Positions 5,315-5,550 of a stretch of 5,550 nucleotides of DNA are shown piece after piece (the stretch's first letter is position 1; each line of letters opens with the position of its first letter). The notes under the pieces were generated by a model that ran no database searches, had not been told where the DNA came from, and was given only the letters and a program-made list of their open reading frames with translations. Origin of the DNA: CAYREV01 sp964423345 (GTDB lineage: Bacteria; Bacteroidota; Rhodothermia; Balneolales; Balneolaceae); the NCBI GenBank assembly GCA_964423345.1, contig CAYREV010000072.1, forward strand, positions 1 through 5,550, read 5' to 3'. The position numbers and the translations under genes were made by a program.

Positions 5315-5550
5315 GCCTGAAGAAATATTAAAAAAATTCTGGGACTTTCCCACCTTCAGGTCTCTGCAAAAGGAGATCATTGAGGATGTGCTGGAAAGGA
5401 AAGATGTGATTGCCTTACTTCCGACGGGTGGCGGGAAATCCCTTTGCTTCCAGGTACCGGCCCTCAGTATGCCGGGCATATGCATTGTAGTATCCCCCCT
5501 GATCGCCCTCATGGAAGACCAGGTGAACGCATTGCAGGCTAAAGGGATAA
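5307..5550 (+). CDS. recQ: ATP-dependent DNA helicase RecQ, N-terminal part (3' end outside the window)
   Basis: The first 81 residues of a RecQ-family 3'-5' DNA helicase, which unwinds recombination and replication intermediates. Three ordered helicase elements are visible: motif 0 (FRSLQKEII, about 17-25, with the adenine-sensing Gln), motif I (LLPTGGGKSLCFQVPAL, Lys of the P-loop in GGGKS) and motif Ia (VVSPLIALMEDQV). The form TGGGKS with SPLIALMEDQ is diagnostic for RecQ among superfamily 2 helicases. The frame is open to the right edge; the DEAH box, the RQC and the HRDC domains, if present, lie beyond it. There is no ATG near the N-terminus. I choose TTG 5307-5309, which gives a start of (M)SKPEEIL as in relatives; TTG 5298-5300 in the same frame is the alternative. 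Either start lies inside the ATPase gene, overlapping it by 8 or 17 bases, which points to translational coupling. Confidence 0.93.
   Translation, partial: MSKPEEILKKFWDFPTFRSLQKEIIEDVLERKDVIALLPTGGGKSLCFQVPALSMPGICIVVSPLIALMEDQVNALQAKGI

Noticed and set aside
4925..5512. A 195-codon minus-strand open frame across the ATPase and recQ
   Set aside because: It is antisense to the Walker A ATPase and RecQ helicase motifs, and its translation resembles no known protein.
1..5550. A novel defence or multi-gene accessory system
   Set aside because: The genes are mostly recognisable core chromosome functions; nothing here has the toxin, nuclease, retron or repeat signatures expected of such a system.

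Overview
The window looks like a piece of a Bacteroidota chromosome, most likely from the family Flavobacteriaceae. The evidence is the presence of DUF4290 (a family I know only from Bacteroidota) next to murA, a Bacteroidota-style promoter (TATCTTTG at -7) ahead of the minus-strand operon, the near absence of Shine-Dalgarno sequences, and protein sequences that read as flavobacterial homologues of XerD, MurA, DUF493 and a small P-loop ATPase. This placement comes from recall and motif reading, not from a database search. The region is ordinary, compact, core-type chromosome. I see no insertion sequence, prophage, CRISPR array, tRNA or rRNA.

Left part, plus strand (1-2284): the 3' end of a tyrosine recombinase (xerD), then an aldo/keto reductase whose end overlaps the start of a small unrecognised lipoprotein gene, then a short structured non-coding gap and a short-form ribosome hibernation factor (HPF/RaiA family). 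A perfect GC-rich hairpin with T-runs on both sides closes this block.

Middle, minus strand (2326-4727): read from right to left, a clear promoter drives DUF493, DUF4290 and murA, which end convergently at the shared bidirectional terminator. MurA commits UDP-GlcNAc to peptidoglycan synthesis. Its usual catalytic cysteine is an aspartate here, which predicts intrinsic fosfomycin resistance. The roles of DUF493 and DUF4290 are unknown.

Right part, plus strand (4778-5550): divergently from DUF493, a P-loop ATPase of unknown substrate begins with GTG. Its stop codon is overlapped by the TTG start of recQ, which runs off the window.

I did not find a new multi-gene defence or mobile system. The points most worth a second look are the Cys-to-Asp MurA, an aldo/keto reductase with His where most relatives have the NADPH-phosphate-binding Arg, the unknown lipoprotein coupled to that reductase, the uncharacterised ATPase coupled to recQ, and several non-ATG starts close together.
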